64,000 bases of DNA from AP-15 sp963795485. Its GTDB lineage: Bacteria; Pseudomonadota; Alphaproteobacteria; ATCC43930; CGMCC-115725. The DNA lies in contig CAWCIL010000003.1 in assembly GCA_963795485.1 (NCBI GenBank), positions 62,001 through 126,000 of the forward strand, read 5' to 3'. Positions 18,213 to 27,748 of this stretch are shown piece by piece. The notes under the pieces were generated by a model. That model was not told where the DNA came from. It saw only the letters and a list, made by a program, of their open reading frames with translations, and made no database searches. The position numbers and the translations under genes are program-made. How positions within the stretch are numbered: the stretch's first letter is position 1; each line of letters starts with the position of its first letter.

Positions 18213-19595
18213 GTGAACCCGGAAACCGTGTTGGCCTCGCGCATCCAATTCGCCCTGACCATCGGGTATCACATCCTGTGGCCGGCCTACAGCATCGGCG
18301 TGTCGGGCTACATCGTGCTGCTCAACGTGCTGTGGCTGGCGACCGGGCGTGCGGTCTACCGCCATCTGCTGCGCTTCTGGATCCACCTGTTCGCGCTCGG
18401 CTTTGCCATGGGCGTCGTCACCGGTGTGGTCATCTCTTACGAGATCGGCATGAACTGGAGCGGCTATGCCGCCGCGGTCAGCAATGTCATCGGCCCGTTC
18501 TTTACCTATGAGGTGATGACGGCCTTTTTTCTCGAAGCGGGGTTCATCGGGATCATGCTGTTCGGCATGGACCGCGTCGGCCGGGGCCTCCATTTCGTTG
18601 CCTGCGTGATGGTGGCGCTCGGCGCGCTGGTCAGCGCCTTTTGGATCCTCGCGGCCAACAGCTGGATGCAGACGCCCGCCGGTTTCACCTTCGCCGACGG
18701 CAAGTTCCAGATCGCCGATTGGTCGGCCGCGATCTTCAATCCCTCCTTTCCGTATCGTTTCGCCCATATGGTCACCGCCGCCTACATCGCCGGCGACTTT
18801 GTCGTCCTCGGCGTGATGGGCTTTTACCTGTGGCGCGGTTGGCATGTCGAAATCGCCAAGGCCGGCTTCTCCGCAGCGATGTGGATCGCGATCGTCTTGA
18901 CCCCGCTGCAGATCTTCCTCGGCGACATGCATGGCCGCAACACGCTCGAATACCAGCCTATCAAGGTCGCCGCGATGGAGGGCGACTGGGACACGATGCG
19001 CGGCCAGCCGCTGGTGATCTTCGCCTGGCCCGACATGGCGGCCCAACGCAACAAATACGAGATCGCGATCCCGAAGCTCGGCAGCCTGATCCTGACCCAT
19101 GACTGGAACGGCCTCGTCAAGGGCCTCAAAGCCGTGCCGCCGGCCGACCAGCCCCCGGTGCCTTATGTTTTCTACGCCTTCCGGCTGATGGTCGGGATCG
19201 GCATCCTGATGTTCCTGATCGCGCTCGCCGGCCTGGTGCTGCGGTGGTCTCGCCGGCTCTACGACACGCGCTGGTTCGCGGGCATCTGCGCGTTTTCGAG
19301 CCCATTGCCGTTTCTCGCCATCCTCTGCGGCTGGACCGTCACCGAGGTCGGGCGCCAGCCCTATGTCGTCTACGGCTATCTGCGCACCGCGGACGCGGTA
19401 TCGCCGCTGCCGCCGAACACCGTCGTGACCTCGCTGGTGCTGTTTTTCATTATCTACTCGCTGCTGCTGCTGGCGTTCTTCTGGTACGCCGGCCGCATCG
19501 TGCTGCGCGGCCCGGAAATCGAGGAGCCGGCGGAGCACCCGATGGCGGTCCGGCCCGGCAAGGATTCGGCGCCGGCCGGCCAGCCGGCGGATTGA
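18213..19595 (+). CDS. cydA: Cytochrome bd ubiquinol oxidase subunit I (CIO type)
   Basis: Membrane quinol oxidase subunit holding hemes b558, b595 and d; it reduces oxygen to water at low oxygen. 460 residues. Axial ligands are visible at His20 (LTIGYHILWP), His185 (YRFAHMVTAAYI) and Met326 (FRLMVGIG). Glu100 and Glu108 line the proton path (FFTYEVMTAFFLEAGF). Quinol-site Lys251/Glu256 sit in QPIKVAAMEGDWD. The Q-loop is short, as in cyanide-insensitive oxidases, and the usual GRQPW reads GRQPY. The GTG start at 18213 follows GGGAGCGAG. It overlaps cydB by TTGA. Confidence 0.95.
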   Translation: MNPETVLASRIQFALTIGYHILWPAYSIGVSGYIVLLNVLWLATGRAVYRHLLRFWIHLFALGFAMGVVTGVVISYEIGMNWSGYAAAVSNVIGPFFTYEVMTAFFLEAGFIGIMLFGMDRVGRGLHFVACVMVALGALVSAFWILAANSWMQTPAGFTFADGKFQIADWSAAIFNPSFPYRFAHMVTAAYIAGDFVVLGVMGFYLWRGWHVEIAKAGFSAAMWIAIVLTPLQIFLGDMHGRNTLEYQPIKVAAMEGDWDTMRGQPLVIFAWPDMAAQRNKYEIAIPKLGSLILTHDWNGLVKGLKAVPPADQPPVPYVFYAFRLMVGIGILMFLIALAGLVLRWSRRLYDTRWFAGICAFSSPLPFLAILCGWTVTEVGRQPYVVYGYLRTADAVSPLPPNTVVTSLVLFFIIYSLLLLAFFWYAGRIVLRGPEIEEPAEHPMAVRPGKDSAPAGQPAD

Positions 19596-20608
19596 CGCCA
19601 TTGGCGTATTCCCTTCCCCTCCTGTTCGGCATCGCGATGGCGTTCGGGATCGCCATGTACGTGATCTCCGACGGCTTCGATCTCGGCATCGGCATCCTGT
19701 TTCTGCTGGCCCCCGCCGAATCCGACCGCGACGTGATGATGAATTCGGTCGCGCCCATCTGGGACGGCAACGAGACCTGGCTGGTGTTTGGCGGCACCCT
19801 GCTGATCGGCGCCTTTCCGGTCGCCTACGCGACGATCCTGCCGGGCCTCTATCTGCCATTGGTGCTGATGCTGTTCGGACTGATCTTTCGCGGCGTCGCC
19901 TTCGAGTACCGGTTTCGCGCGACGCGCGGGCGCCGGGCATGGGATTGGGCCTTCAGCGGCGGCTCGATCCTGGCCGCGTTCACGCAAGGCCTGGCGCTGG
20001 GCGGCTATATCGACGGCATCGCGGTCAAGGACGGCGTCTTCGCCGGCGAGGTCCATGGGTTTCTCAACGGGCTCGCGGTCGTGACCGGTTTCGGGCTGGT
20101 CGCCGGCTACGCTCTGTTGGGCGCCACCTGGCTCGTATTCAAGACCGAGGGTGCCACCCAGGCCTTCGGGCGCAGAATGGCGTTGCCGAGCCTGGTTCTC
20201 TCGCTCGCCTTCCTGCTCGCGATCAGCATCTGGACGCCGCTCGACCATCCCCAGGTCATGCAGCGCTGGTTCAGCGCGCCGCAGATCTACTATCTGTGGC
20301 TGTCACCGGCGCTGGCGCTGGTCGCTGCCTTCGGGATTTGGCGCAGGCTCGACCGCGAGCCCGACGTGCTGCCCTTCCTGCTGTCGATCGCGCTGTTCCT
20401 GCTGGCCCTGCTCGGTCTCGGGATCACGCTGTGGCCCTATGCCGTGCCCTATTCGGTGACGTTGTGGCAGGCGGCCTCGTCGACCCCGACCTTGGAATTC
20501 CTCGGCGTCGGCACGGTGATCATCGTGCCGATCATCCTCGCCTATCTCGCCTACGCCCATCGGGTGTTCCGCGGCAAGACCCGCGCCGGCACCGGCTACG
20601 GGGAGTAG
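19592..20608 (+). CDS. cydB: Cytochrome bd ubiquinol oxidase subunit II
   Basis: 338-residue integral membrane partner of CydA without hemes of its own. Signatures: VISDGFDLGIGILFLLA near the N-terminus, WDGNETWLVFGGTLLIGAFP, and FRGVAFEYRFRA, followed by about eight hydrophobic spans. The start is placed at TTG 19592, overlapping the cydA stop; TTG 19601 is possible. No cydX-like small gene or cydCD exporter follows; the neighbour on the right is convergent queC. Confidence 0.93.
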   Translation: MTPLAYSLPLLFGIAMAFGIAMYVISDGFDLGIGILFLLAPAESDRDVMMNSVAPIWDGNETWLVFGGTLLIGAFPVAYATILPGLYLPLVLMLFGLIFRGVAFEYRFRATRGRRAWDWAFSGGSILAAFTQGLALGGYIDGIAVKDGVFAGEVHGFLNGLAVVTGFGLVAGYALLGATWLVFKTEGATQAFGRRMALPSLVLSLAFLLAISIWTPLDHPQVMQRWFSAPQIYYLWLSPALALVAAFGIWRRLDREPDVLPFLLSIALFLLALLGLGITLWPYAVPYSVTLWQAASSTPTLEFLGVGTVIIVPIILAYLAYAHRVFRGKTRAGTGYGE

Positions 20609-20642
20609 GGTATCGGCATTTTCGTTGGGCGAGCGGCATGGC

Positions 20643-21416
20643 TCACGGCGGGGTTTGCCGGCCGACGAAGCGATCCCAGCCGGCCCGGCGCAGCACGCAG
20701 GACGGGCATTGGCCGCAGCCAAAGCCCCATTCGTGTCGCTGGGTGCGGTCGCCGAGATAACAGCTGTGGGTTTCGTCGCGGATCAGCGCCACCAGCGGGT
20801 CGCCGCCAAGCTCGCTGGCGAGCTGCCAGGTCGTGGCTTTGTCGCGCCACATCAGCGGGGTATGGATCACAAAGCGATGATCCATGCCGAGCGACAGGGT
20901 CGCCTGCAATGCCTTCAACGCGTCGTCGCGGCAATCGGGGTAGCCCGAATAGTCGGTCTCGCACATGCCGCCGACGAGATGGCGGATGCCGCGCCGGTAA
21001 CCGATCGCCGCCGCCAGGGTGAAGAACATCAGGTTGCGGCCGGGGACAAAGGTGTTCGGCAATCCGCCGGCGTCATAGGCGATGGTGCTGTCGCGGGTCA
21101 GCGCGGTGTCGCTGATCTGCCCCAGCACCGCGAAATCAATCAGATGATCGGCGCCGAGCCGATCACTCCATTGCAGAAATTCATGGCGCAGTTGGTCGAG
21201 CACGACCCGCCGGCAATCGAGCTCCACGCGGTGGCGCTGGCCGTAGTCGAAGCCGACGGTTTCGACCGCGGCAAAGCGCTCGAGCGCCCAGGCGAGGCAG
21301 GTCGCCAAATCCTGCCCGCCCGAAAACAGCACCAGGGCATTTTCGCGGCGGTCGACGATGTGGCGCGGTGCTTCGGACACCGCTGACGAAATAGCGCCTG
21401 CGCCGGCGCCGATCAA
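20643..21416 (-). CDS. queC: 7-cyano-7-deazaguanine synthase
   Basis: Converts carboxydeazaguanine to preQ0 with ATP and ammonia, for queuosine in tRNA. The 257 residues show the PP-loop (FSGGQDLATC), FDYGQRHRVEL, FVPGRNLMFFTLAAAIGYRR, TDYSGYPDCRD, and the zinc site (CGQCPSCVLR plus HSCYLGDRT). The PP-loop normally reads SGGQDS; here the Ser codon TCG is TTG (Leu), which could harm ATP binding or be a base error. TTG 21416 follows GGAGGG and is preferred; TTG 21434 and GTG 21380 are alternatives. No queDE genes are adjacent. Confidence 0.9.
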   Translation of the reverse strand: MIGAGAGAISSAVSEAPRHIVDRRENALVLFSGGQDLATCLAWALERFAAVETVGFDYGQRHRVELDCRRVVLDQLRHEFLQWSDRLGADHLIDFAVLGQISDTALTRDSTIAYDAGGLPNTFVPGRNLMFFTLAAAIGYRRGIRHLVGGMCETDYSGYPDCRDDALKALQATLSLGMDHRFVIHTPLMWRDKATTWQLASELGGDPLVALIRDETHSCYLGDRTQRHEWGFGCGQCPSCVLRRAGWDRFVGRQTPP

Positions 21417-21443
21417 CCGTGCCCTCCGCCGCAACCACCGGGC

Positions 21444-21779
21444 TCAGCGGCGGGTCACGGTCGCGACCAGAAAGCCGACGGCAAAGGCGACTGCGATGGC
21501 GCTCAGCGGGTTGTGTTCGACCTGCTCCGAGACGGTGCCGACCGCACGCTCGCCTTGGGCGCGGAACTCCTTGGCCATCTCGGTCGCCCGCTGCTGCGCG
21601 GTCTGCGCCCATTGCTCGCTCGCTTGCGTCAAGTCGCGGATCGATTGCGAGGCCTGCTCGACCACCGAACGCAATTTCTCCACCGCCTCGCTCGCCTGGC
21701 CGAACCCCCGCCGCCGCTGCCGTTGCCACTTTCGCGCTTGTCCTCCGACATCGGATCTGTCCTCATAAGGTTGCATCAA
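21444..21779 (-). CDS. DUF883/ElaB-YqjD-like membrane-anchored protein
   Basis: 111 residues: a long amphipathic helix rich in Gln, Ala and Glu (about 25-85, VEKLRSVVEQASQSIRDLTQ) followed by a single C-terminal membrane helix (NPLSAIAVAFAVGFLVATV) ending in TRR. This is the layout of the ElaB/YqjD/DUF883 family, tail-anchored inner-membrane proteins linked in E. coli to ribosome binding in stationary phase. That role is not shown here. It lies 27 bp upstream of queC on the same strand. Confidence 0.65.
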   Translation of the reverse strand: MMQPYEDRSDVGGQARKWQRQRRRGFGQASEAVEKLRSVVEQASQSIRDLTQASEQWAQTAQQRATEMAKEFRAQGERAVGTVSEQVEHNPLSAIAVAFAVGFLVATVTRR

Positions 21780-22183
21780 CCGGGATCATGTCGGAAAACG
21801 TTCGCCCCGCCGAAACGCTCCGCACCCTCTGCCTTCAAGCGGTGGCGCCTCAGATTGGGGCGCATTCCATGGCAACAGATGTTCCCGAACCCTTTGGTGC
21901 GGTCCGTTCCGCGCACTTATCCCTTCTTTTCGCCGCCCCACGGCAGTCGATGGCCGGGCTAAACCCGGTCAGGCCCCCAAGACCAGGGAAGATCGAGCCT
22001 TTTCCGTCGTTCCCGCAAAAGCGGGAACTCGGAGCCTGCCCTTGGCTTGAACAGGGGGCAAGCGACGTACGGTCGCCCCTGGGGCCCCGCTCGCGAGGGC
22101 GATGGTGAGATATGGGAATCGTGCTCTAGACTACCCGATGGCGCCGAAGGGCGGTGCTTACAGCCGCTCACCCGATCCACCAG
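21780..22183. other. Intergenic region with a REP-like hairpin
   Basis: No gene is recognised. A perfect 8-bp hairpin GTTCCCGC-AAAA-GCGGGAAC sits at 22008-22027, of the kind dispersed in alphaproteobacterial intergenic regions. It lies between two minus-strand genes. Confidence 0.55.
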
Positions 22184-24359
22184 TCACGCCGCCAGGCGCT
22201 GCTTTTGGATCAGCGACAGGATTTCGGCGGCGGCGTGCGGGGATGTTGGTGCCGGGGCCGTAGATTGCGCTGACGCCGGCTTTTTTTAGGAAATCGTAGT
22301 CCTTGGGGGGATGACGCCGCCGCAGACCACGAGGATGTCGCCGGCCCCCTCGCGGCGAAGGGCGTCGATCAGGGCCGGGACCAGGGTCTTGTGGGCGGCG
22401 GCCTGGCTCGACACGCCGACGATATGCACGTCGTTTTCGATGGCCTGGCGGGCGGCTTCCTCCGGGGTCTGGAACAACGGGCCGATGTCGACGTCGAAAC
22501 CAATGTCGGCAAAGGCGGTGGCGATGACCTTGGCGCCGCGGTCGTGGCCGTCCTGGCCGAGCTTGACCACCAGCATGCGCGGGCGGCGGCCCTCGTCGCG
22601 GGCGAAGGCGTCGATCTCGCGCTGCACCCGGCGAAACCCGTCATCGCCCTGATATTGGCCGCCATAGACGCCCGAGACTGCGCGGATCTGGGCGCGGTGC
22701 CGGGTGAACACGGTTTCAAGGGCGTCCGAAACCTCGCCGACCGTAGCGCGGGCCCGGCTCGCCTCGATCGACAGCGCCAACAGATTGCCCTGGCCGCTCA
22801 GCGCTGCTTCGGTCAGCGCCGCCAATGCCGCGCGGCAGCGCTCGGGGTCGCGGCTGCGGCGCAGCTCGGCGAGCCGTGCCACCTGCGACGCGCGCACCGC
22901 GCCGTTGTCGACATCGAGCAGGTCGATTTGCGCGGCCTCGCCCGAGCGGTATTTGTTGACGCCGACGATCGTCTCCTCGCCGCGGTCGATCGCCGCCTGA
23001 CGCCGGGCCGCCGCCTCCTCGATGCGCAGTTTCGGCATGCCGGCCTCGACCGCCTTGGTCATCCCGCCGAGGTCCTCGACCTCGTCGATCAGCGCCCTCG
23101 CCGCTGCAGCGATCGAATGCGTCAGGCTTTCGAGGTAATAGCTGCCGCCCAATGGGTCGACGACATGGGGGATGCCGGTCTCCTCGGTGAGGATCAACTG
23201 GGTGTTGCGGGCGATGCGCATCGAGGCCGGGGTCGGTAAGGCCATGGCCTCGTCGAACGAGTTGGTGTGCAATGACTGGGTCCCGCCGAGCACCGCGGCC
23301 AGCGCCTCGATCGTGGTGCGGATAATGTTGTTGTGCGGATCCTGCTCGGTCAGGCTGACGCCCGAGGTCTGGCAATGCATGCGCAGCGCGAGGCTCGCCT
23401 TGTCCTTGGGCGAGAATTGCCGCATCAGCCGCGCCCATAGCAGGCGGGCGGCGCGCAGTTTCGCGATCTCCATAAAGAAATTCAGGCCGATCCCGAAAAA
23501 GAACGACAGACGCGGCGCGAACTCGTCGATCGCGAGGTCGCGCGACAGGGCGGCGCGGACGTATTCGAGCCCATCGGCGAGGGTAAAGGCCAATTCCTGA
23601 ACCGAGGTCGCGCCAGCTTCCTCCATATGATAGCCGGAGATCGAGATCGAATTGAATTTGGGCATGTGGCGGGCGGTGTATTCGATAATGTCGGCGACGA
23701 TGCGCATCGACGGCCCGGGCGGGTAGATATAGGTGTTGCGGACCATGAACTCCTTCAGGATGTCGTTCTGGATCGTGCCCTGGAGCTTCTGCTGCGGCAC
23801 TCCCTGCTCCTCGGCTGCGACGATGTAGCCAGCCAAGACCGGCAACACCGCGCCGTTCATCGTCATCGACACGCTGATCCGGTCGAGCGGGATGCCGTCG
23901 AACAGGATCTTCATGTCCTCGACCGAGTCGATCGCGACGCCGGCCTTGCCGACATCGCCCATGACCCGCGGATGGTCGCTGTCGTAGCCGCGATGGGTGG
24001 CGAGGTCGAAGGCGATCGACAGCCCCATCTGCCCGGCCTTCAGGTTTTCGCGATAGAAACGGTTCGAAGTCCTCGGCGGTCGAGAAGCCGGAGTATTGCC
24101 GGATCGTCCATGGCCGGTTGGCGTACATCGTCGCCCGCGGCCCGCGCAGATAGGGCGGAAACCCCGGCATCTGGTCACGCAGCGGAAAGCCGGCGGCCTC
24201 GATCGCTTCGAGATCCGCTGGGGTGTAGAGCGGCTTTACCGTGATTCCTTCGGGAGTCGTCCAATCGAGGGCGGCAAGCCTCTTGTCCCTCAACTCCTTA
24301 TTGGCCAGGACCGCCCAATCCTCGATCGTCTTTGCCGCAAAGGCGCCGTCATCGGCCAT
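22184..24359 (-). CDS. scpA: Methylmalonyl-CoA mutase, B12-dependent (frameshifted)
   Basis: Interconverts methylmalonyl-CoA and succinyl-CoA in propionate metabolism using adenosylcobalamin. Restored length is about 720 residues, usual for the single-chain mutase. The N-terminal barrel has WTIRQYSGFSTAED, GLSIAFDLATHRGYDSDHP, SVSMTMNGAVLP and CQTSGVSLTEQDPHNN. The C-terminal B12 domain has the DxHxxG motif (GQDGHDRGAKVIA). Three single-base shifts are seen: near 24065 (after GFSTAEDFE), at a C run near 22303 (GGVIPP/KDYDFLKKAGV), and near 22250 (NIPAAAAEILSLIQ). ATG 24359 follows GGGAG; the GTG 15 bp upstream is unlikely. Confidence 0.92.
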
Positions 24360-24493
24360 GGCGTTCTCCCGCACGCGAGACGGGATTTATATGGCCGCGC
24401 CGAGGCGGCCGTCCAACGCCGGCATCCATCACCTGCGGCCAACAAGGCGGATAAATCGGTTGGACGCGACTGCCGCTCACGCGCTTGTTGCGA

Positions 24494-24733
24494 TTAATGG
24501 ACAAACCGGAGCAGAGCGAACAGGATGCCGTTCATCAAGCCGTTAACCCCGAGCAAAATCCCGAAAAAGCGCACCGTCAGCCCGCGCTCCAGCCGCTCGA
24601 TAGCTTGCTCGAGATCCGCTTTCGCCACGAGATCCGGCAGGACGTGCTTGACCAGCGCTTGCGCTTCGGCCGCCCGGCGATCAACGCCGGCTGCTTCGAG
24701 GGCCTTGGTATACGCGAGCGTATCAATCGTCAT
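24494..24733 (-). CDS. Small coiled-coil membrane protein (DUF1640-like)
   Basis: 79 residues. The N-terminal motif DTLAYTKALEAAGVDRRAAE, then QALVKHVLPDLVAKADLEQA and a short coiled coil (IERLERGLTVRF), leads to one C-terminal membrane helix (FGILLGVNGLMNGILFALL). This matches small bacterial DUF1640 (CCDC90-like) proteins, whose function is not known. Two related genes occur at 51.1-51.8 kb. The ATG overlaps the 3' end of ctaA by 11 bp, so it is co-translated with it. Confidence 0.6.
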   Translation of the reverse strand: MTIDTLAYTKALEAAGVDRRAAEAQALVKHVLPDLVAKADLEQAIERLERGLTVRFFGILLGVNGLMNGILFALLRFVH

Positions 24734-25820
24734 CGGCCAGCGTTGGTTGTGCGGAACCTCTCGACAAAACCATCCTGCCGGTTCCCGGAAGAGGCCGCAA
24801 GGTGTGGCGGAAGACGAGCGCGGCGCTCAGCAGGATAACGGCGTTGGCCTGATGCGCGACCGCGAGCGGGATCGGCACGACCAGCAACAGGGTTGAGATG
24901 CCGAGCCCGACCTGCAGCGCCACGACGCCGAGGAGCGCCCAGAGTGCCAAAAGGGCCGGCTTCGGCAGCCTCGCGCGCCAGCTGGCGGCGCACAGCAGCA
25001 TTATCGCGGCGGCGGTCGTCATCGCCAGCACGCGGTGGTCGAACTGCACCGCCGCGATATTGGCGAACAGGTTGCGGATGAACGGGTGAAGCTGCGCGTA
25101 ATCGGCGGGGACCAGCCGGCCGCCCATCAGCGGAAAGGTGTTGTAGACGAGCCCGGCGCGGGTGCCGGCGACAAATCCGCCGGCGGCGATCGTCAGAGCG
25201 AGAAGGGCGAGAATCGCGTCGGCCGCCCGCCGCCATCCGGCGCCGGCATCCTCCACTGCCGGCCCTCGCGCCAGGCCCAGGCCCACCCACAGGATCGCGG
25301 AGTAGATCAATAGCGCCAGGGTGAGGTGGGCGACGAGCCGGTATTGGCTGACCTCGACCCGGTGGACGAGCCCGCTCTCGACCATGTACCAGCCGAGCAG
25401 CCCCTGCGCGAAACCGAGGGCGAGGATCCCGACGAGCGCCGGCATCAGCGGCCGCGGCAGCCGGCCGCGCAGCCAGAACCACAGCAGCGGCACGGCGAAG
25501 GCGACCCCGATCAGCCGGCCGAGCAGCCGATGGATGTATTCCCAGAAGTAGATGCCTTTGAACTGCGCCAGCGTCATCCCGTAATGGATCAGCCGGTATT
25601 CCGGGATTTCTTTGTAGCTGGCGAAGGCGGCGGCCCATTGGGCATGGGTCAACGGCGGGACGACGCCGATGACCGGGTTCCATTCGGTGATCGAGAGCCC
25701 GGAGAGGGTCAGCCGGGTGATGCCGCCGACTATAACCATCAGGAAAATCAGTGCGGCACAGGAAAAAAGCCAGACCGCGATCGGGCCCGACCGATCTGGC
25801 GCCGCGGCATCTTTGGTCAT
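24723..25820 (-). CDS. ctaA: Heme A synthase (COX15/CtaA)
   Basis: Membrane monooxygenase that oxidises the C8 methyl of heme O to give heme A for aa3-type oxidases. 365 residues, eight hydrophobic segments in two similar halves. Conserved His residues occur in IYFWEYIHRLLGR, VAHLTLALLIYS, VQFDHRVLA and VAHQANAVILL; LSGLSITEWNPVIG is the classic N-terminal motif. ATG 25820 (MTKDAAAP) is chosen over 25853. It indicates that the cell also has a heme A oxidase besides cytochrome bd. Confidence 0.93.
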   Translation of the reverse strand: MTKDAAAPDRSGPIAVWLFSCAALIFLMVIVGGITRLTLSGLSITEWNPVIGVVPPLTHAQWAAAFASYKEIPEYRLIHYGMTLAQFKGIYFWEYIHRLLGRLIGVAFAVPLLWFWLRGRLPRPLMPALVGILALGFAQGLLGWYMVESGLVHRVEVSQYRLVAHLTLALLIYSAILWVGLGLARGPAVEDAGAGWRRAADAILALLALTIAAGGFVAGTRAGLVYNTFPLMGGRLVPADYAQLHPFIRNLFANIAAVQFDHRVLAMTTAAAIMLLCAASWRARLPKPALLALWALLGVVALQVGLGISTLLLVVPIPLAVAHQANAVILLSAALVFRHTLRPLPGTGRMVLSRGSAQPTLADDD

Positions 25821-26056
25821 CTCGACGCGTCGTGCAGAGGCCGACAGGGACAAGTCCGAGCCCTCGGAAAATCGGCGATTCGCGCAAGGTTACCACCCGA
25901 CGAGGCCGCGGCAACCGCGGCGAAACGTGCCGCTCGCTTGGACGGCAGTCTGCGAATTATACGTTTGCGGCAGGTGGACCCGACCAAATCATCGTGATAC
26001 GCTAGAACACTATAGTAAATAGGGGTGGCGTCATGCCGGCTTGGCGAGGAGCGAAC

Positions 26057-26632
26057 ATGGCGAAGGGTCTGGCGGCGCTGGCCGCGGGACTGTGGTGCTC
26101 GGCGGCGGTTTCGGCGTCGGCGACGACTTTCGCCTTCGACCAGACCGGTACGACCGTGCCGGGGTTTGTTGTCAACGCCTCGATTTCGATCGACGGCACG
26201 TTGGCCGACCTCCCGACCATCTCCAATTCCTTCAACCCGGGTCCGTACGACTTATCTCCGCTGTCGGCATTTAGCTTTGTGACCCCTTCGTCCTTTGAAG
26301 GTCATTTTACCTTGGCGGACATCATCGCCCCAATGCCGTATCCTACCGGCTTTCCGCGATGGTCGATTTCGCCGACAGAAATCAGTTTTTTCAATATGAC
26401 CGATACATCGGATTTCATCATCACAGGCTTTGGCTTGGGCAGCACGATCGAGTTCGAAAGCGATGGGCCCACCATCCCGGCCGCCTGTCACTTTACCCAT
26501 CAATGCATCGTCACCGGAAATTGGGACCCGGTCGCGGAGCCGGCGAGCGCTGTGCTGCTGCTCTCCGGGCTGATCGGCGGCGCTCTGCCGTTGCGCAAAC
26601 GCATCCGGTCGGCACGGGCGGCCCGGCCCTGA
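26057..26632 (+). CDS. Exported protein with PEP-CTERM-like sorting tail
   Basis: 191 residues. Signal peptide MAKGLAALAAGLWCSAAVSA, then a Ser/Thr/Pro-rich beta-type domain of unknown function (FAFDQTGTTVPGFVVNASIS, FSFVTPSSFEGHFTLADIIA). The C-terminus is EPASAVLLLSGLIGG followed by basic residues (LRKRIRSARAARP). Pro-Glu-Pro would be canonical; here it reads A-E-P, but hydrophobic helix plus basic tail fits exosortase substrates. No exosortase is in the window. ATG 26057 follows GAGGAG. Confidence 0.65.
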   Translation: MAKGLAALAAGLWCSAAVSASATTFAFDQTGTTVPGFVVNASISIDGTLADLPTISNSFNPGPYDLSPLSAFSFVTPSSFEGHFTLADIIAPMPYPTGFPRWSISPTEISFFNMTDTSDFIITGFGLGSTIEFESDGPTIPAACHFTHQCIVTGNWDPVAEPASAVLLLSGLIGGALPLRKRIRSARAARP

Positions 26633-26648
26633 CGGTCGGGCGGCGCCT

Positions 26649-27422
26649 CTATCCCGCAGCGCCGGGGCGGGGCGGGCGCATCAGGTGGTGGTGGTCGGGA
26701 GAGTAGAGCCGGCTTTCCGAGGCCGGGCCGCCGGCCAGCGCACGGCCGACCAGTATCAGCGCAGTGCGCGTGATTCGGGCCGCCTCGACCCGGTCGCGGA
26801 TGTCTGAGAGCGTACCGCGGATCAGCCGCTGGTCGGGCCAGCTGACGCGATAGGCGACGATCGCCGGGCAGTCGGTGCCGTAGGACGGGGTCAGCGCGCG
26901 CACCACCGCGGCGATGTTGGCGATCGCCAGATGGATCGCCAGCGTGGCGCCGCTCGCCGCCAGATTTTCGAGGTCTTCGCCCGCCGGCATCGGTGACGAG
27001 CGCGTTCGGGTGCGAGTCAGGATCACGCTCTGGGCGATCTCCGGCAGGGTCAGCTCGCAGCCGAGTGCGGCCGCCGCCGCGGCAAAGGACGGCACTCCAG
27101 GGGTGAGGTCGTAGGAGATGCCCAGCGCGTCGAGCCGCCGCATCTGCTCGGCGACGGCGCTGTAGATCGACAGGTCGCCCGAATGGAGCCGGGCCACCTC
27201 AAACCCGCGCCGATCGGCCTCGGCCATATGGGCGACGATCTCGTCGAGGGTCAGCGGTGCGGTATCGATCAGTTGCGCGCCGGGCGGAGCGGCGGCGAGG
27301 ATTTCGCGCGGGACCAGAGAGCCGGCGTAGAGGCAGACCGGGCAGCGCTCGATCAGCCGCAGCCCGCGCACCGTGATCAGGTCGGGGGCACCGGGGCCGG
27401 CGCCAATGAAATGCACGCTCAT
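26649..27422 (-). CDS. cobM: Precorrin-4 C11-methyltransferase
   Basis: Adds a methyl group from S-adenosylmethionine to C11 of precorrin-4 in B12 synthesis. 257 residues with tetrapyrrole-methylase hallmarks: VHFIGAGPGAPDLITVRG, CPVCLYAGSLVP, ARLHSGDLSIYSA, YDLTPGVPSFAAAAAALGCE and LPEIAQSVILTRT. It stands without other cob genes nearby. No cobalamin riboswitch core was found by eye in the 325 bp upstream. Its product ultimately serves the B12-dependent mutase encoded at 22-24 kb. Confidence 0.93.
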   Translation of the reverse strand: MSVHFIGAGPGAPDLITVRGLRLIERCPVCLYAGSLVPREILAAAPPGAQLIDTAPLTLDEIVAHMAEADRRGFEVARLHSGDLSIYSAVAEQMRRLDALGISYDLTPGVPSFAAAAAALGCELTLPEIAQSVILTRTRTRSSPMPAGEDLENLAASGATLAIHLAIANIAAVVRALTPSYGTDCPAIVAYRVSWPDQRLIRGTLSDIRDRVEAARITRTALILVGRALAGGPASESRLYSPDHHHLMRPPRPGAAG

Positions 27423-27748
27423 GTTCGGCTGCCCGGAGCGAGGTCGCCGTGCGCCATGACCGGAGCGCGCCGGAAAGCCTGCGATGCTGCGGTGCTCCGT
27501 CTGTCGCGCATTCCCCCGCCGAGGGCCGGCCTCACCGCGATCTCGTCAGCTCGTTGAGCGCCCATTGCGTGCGGGTCTCCACCATCTCGATTTATCGGTG
27601 CGGCGGGTCGAAGCTTGGCCGCCGGCAGCGCGACGCGCGAACCGGGCCGAGCCGAGCAGGCAGATTGCGCAAGATAGCGGACGTTATCGGTTGCCGTCGT
27701 GGCTGATTTGGTGGACTTTGATCGGACAGCATCGGCAAAGGCGAAGCC
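27423..27748. other. Divergent intergenic region between cobM and the FecR-type gene
   Basis: No convincing gene, hairpin-T terminator or riboswitch was recognised. It should hold the promoters of both flanking genes. Confidence 0.4.

Noticed and set aside
17550..19940. 796-residue minus-strand open frame
   Set aside because: Antisense of the response regulator and cytochrome bd genes; low-complexity Arg/Asp/His/Gln.
27423..27600. Possible cobalamin riboswitch ahead of cobM
   Set aside because: No B12-box-like or conserved core sequence was found by eye on the minus strand.
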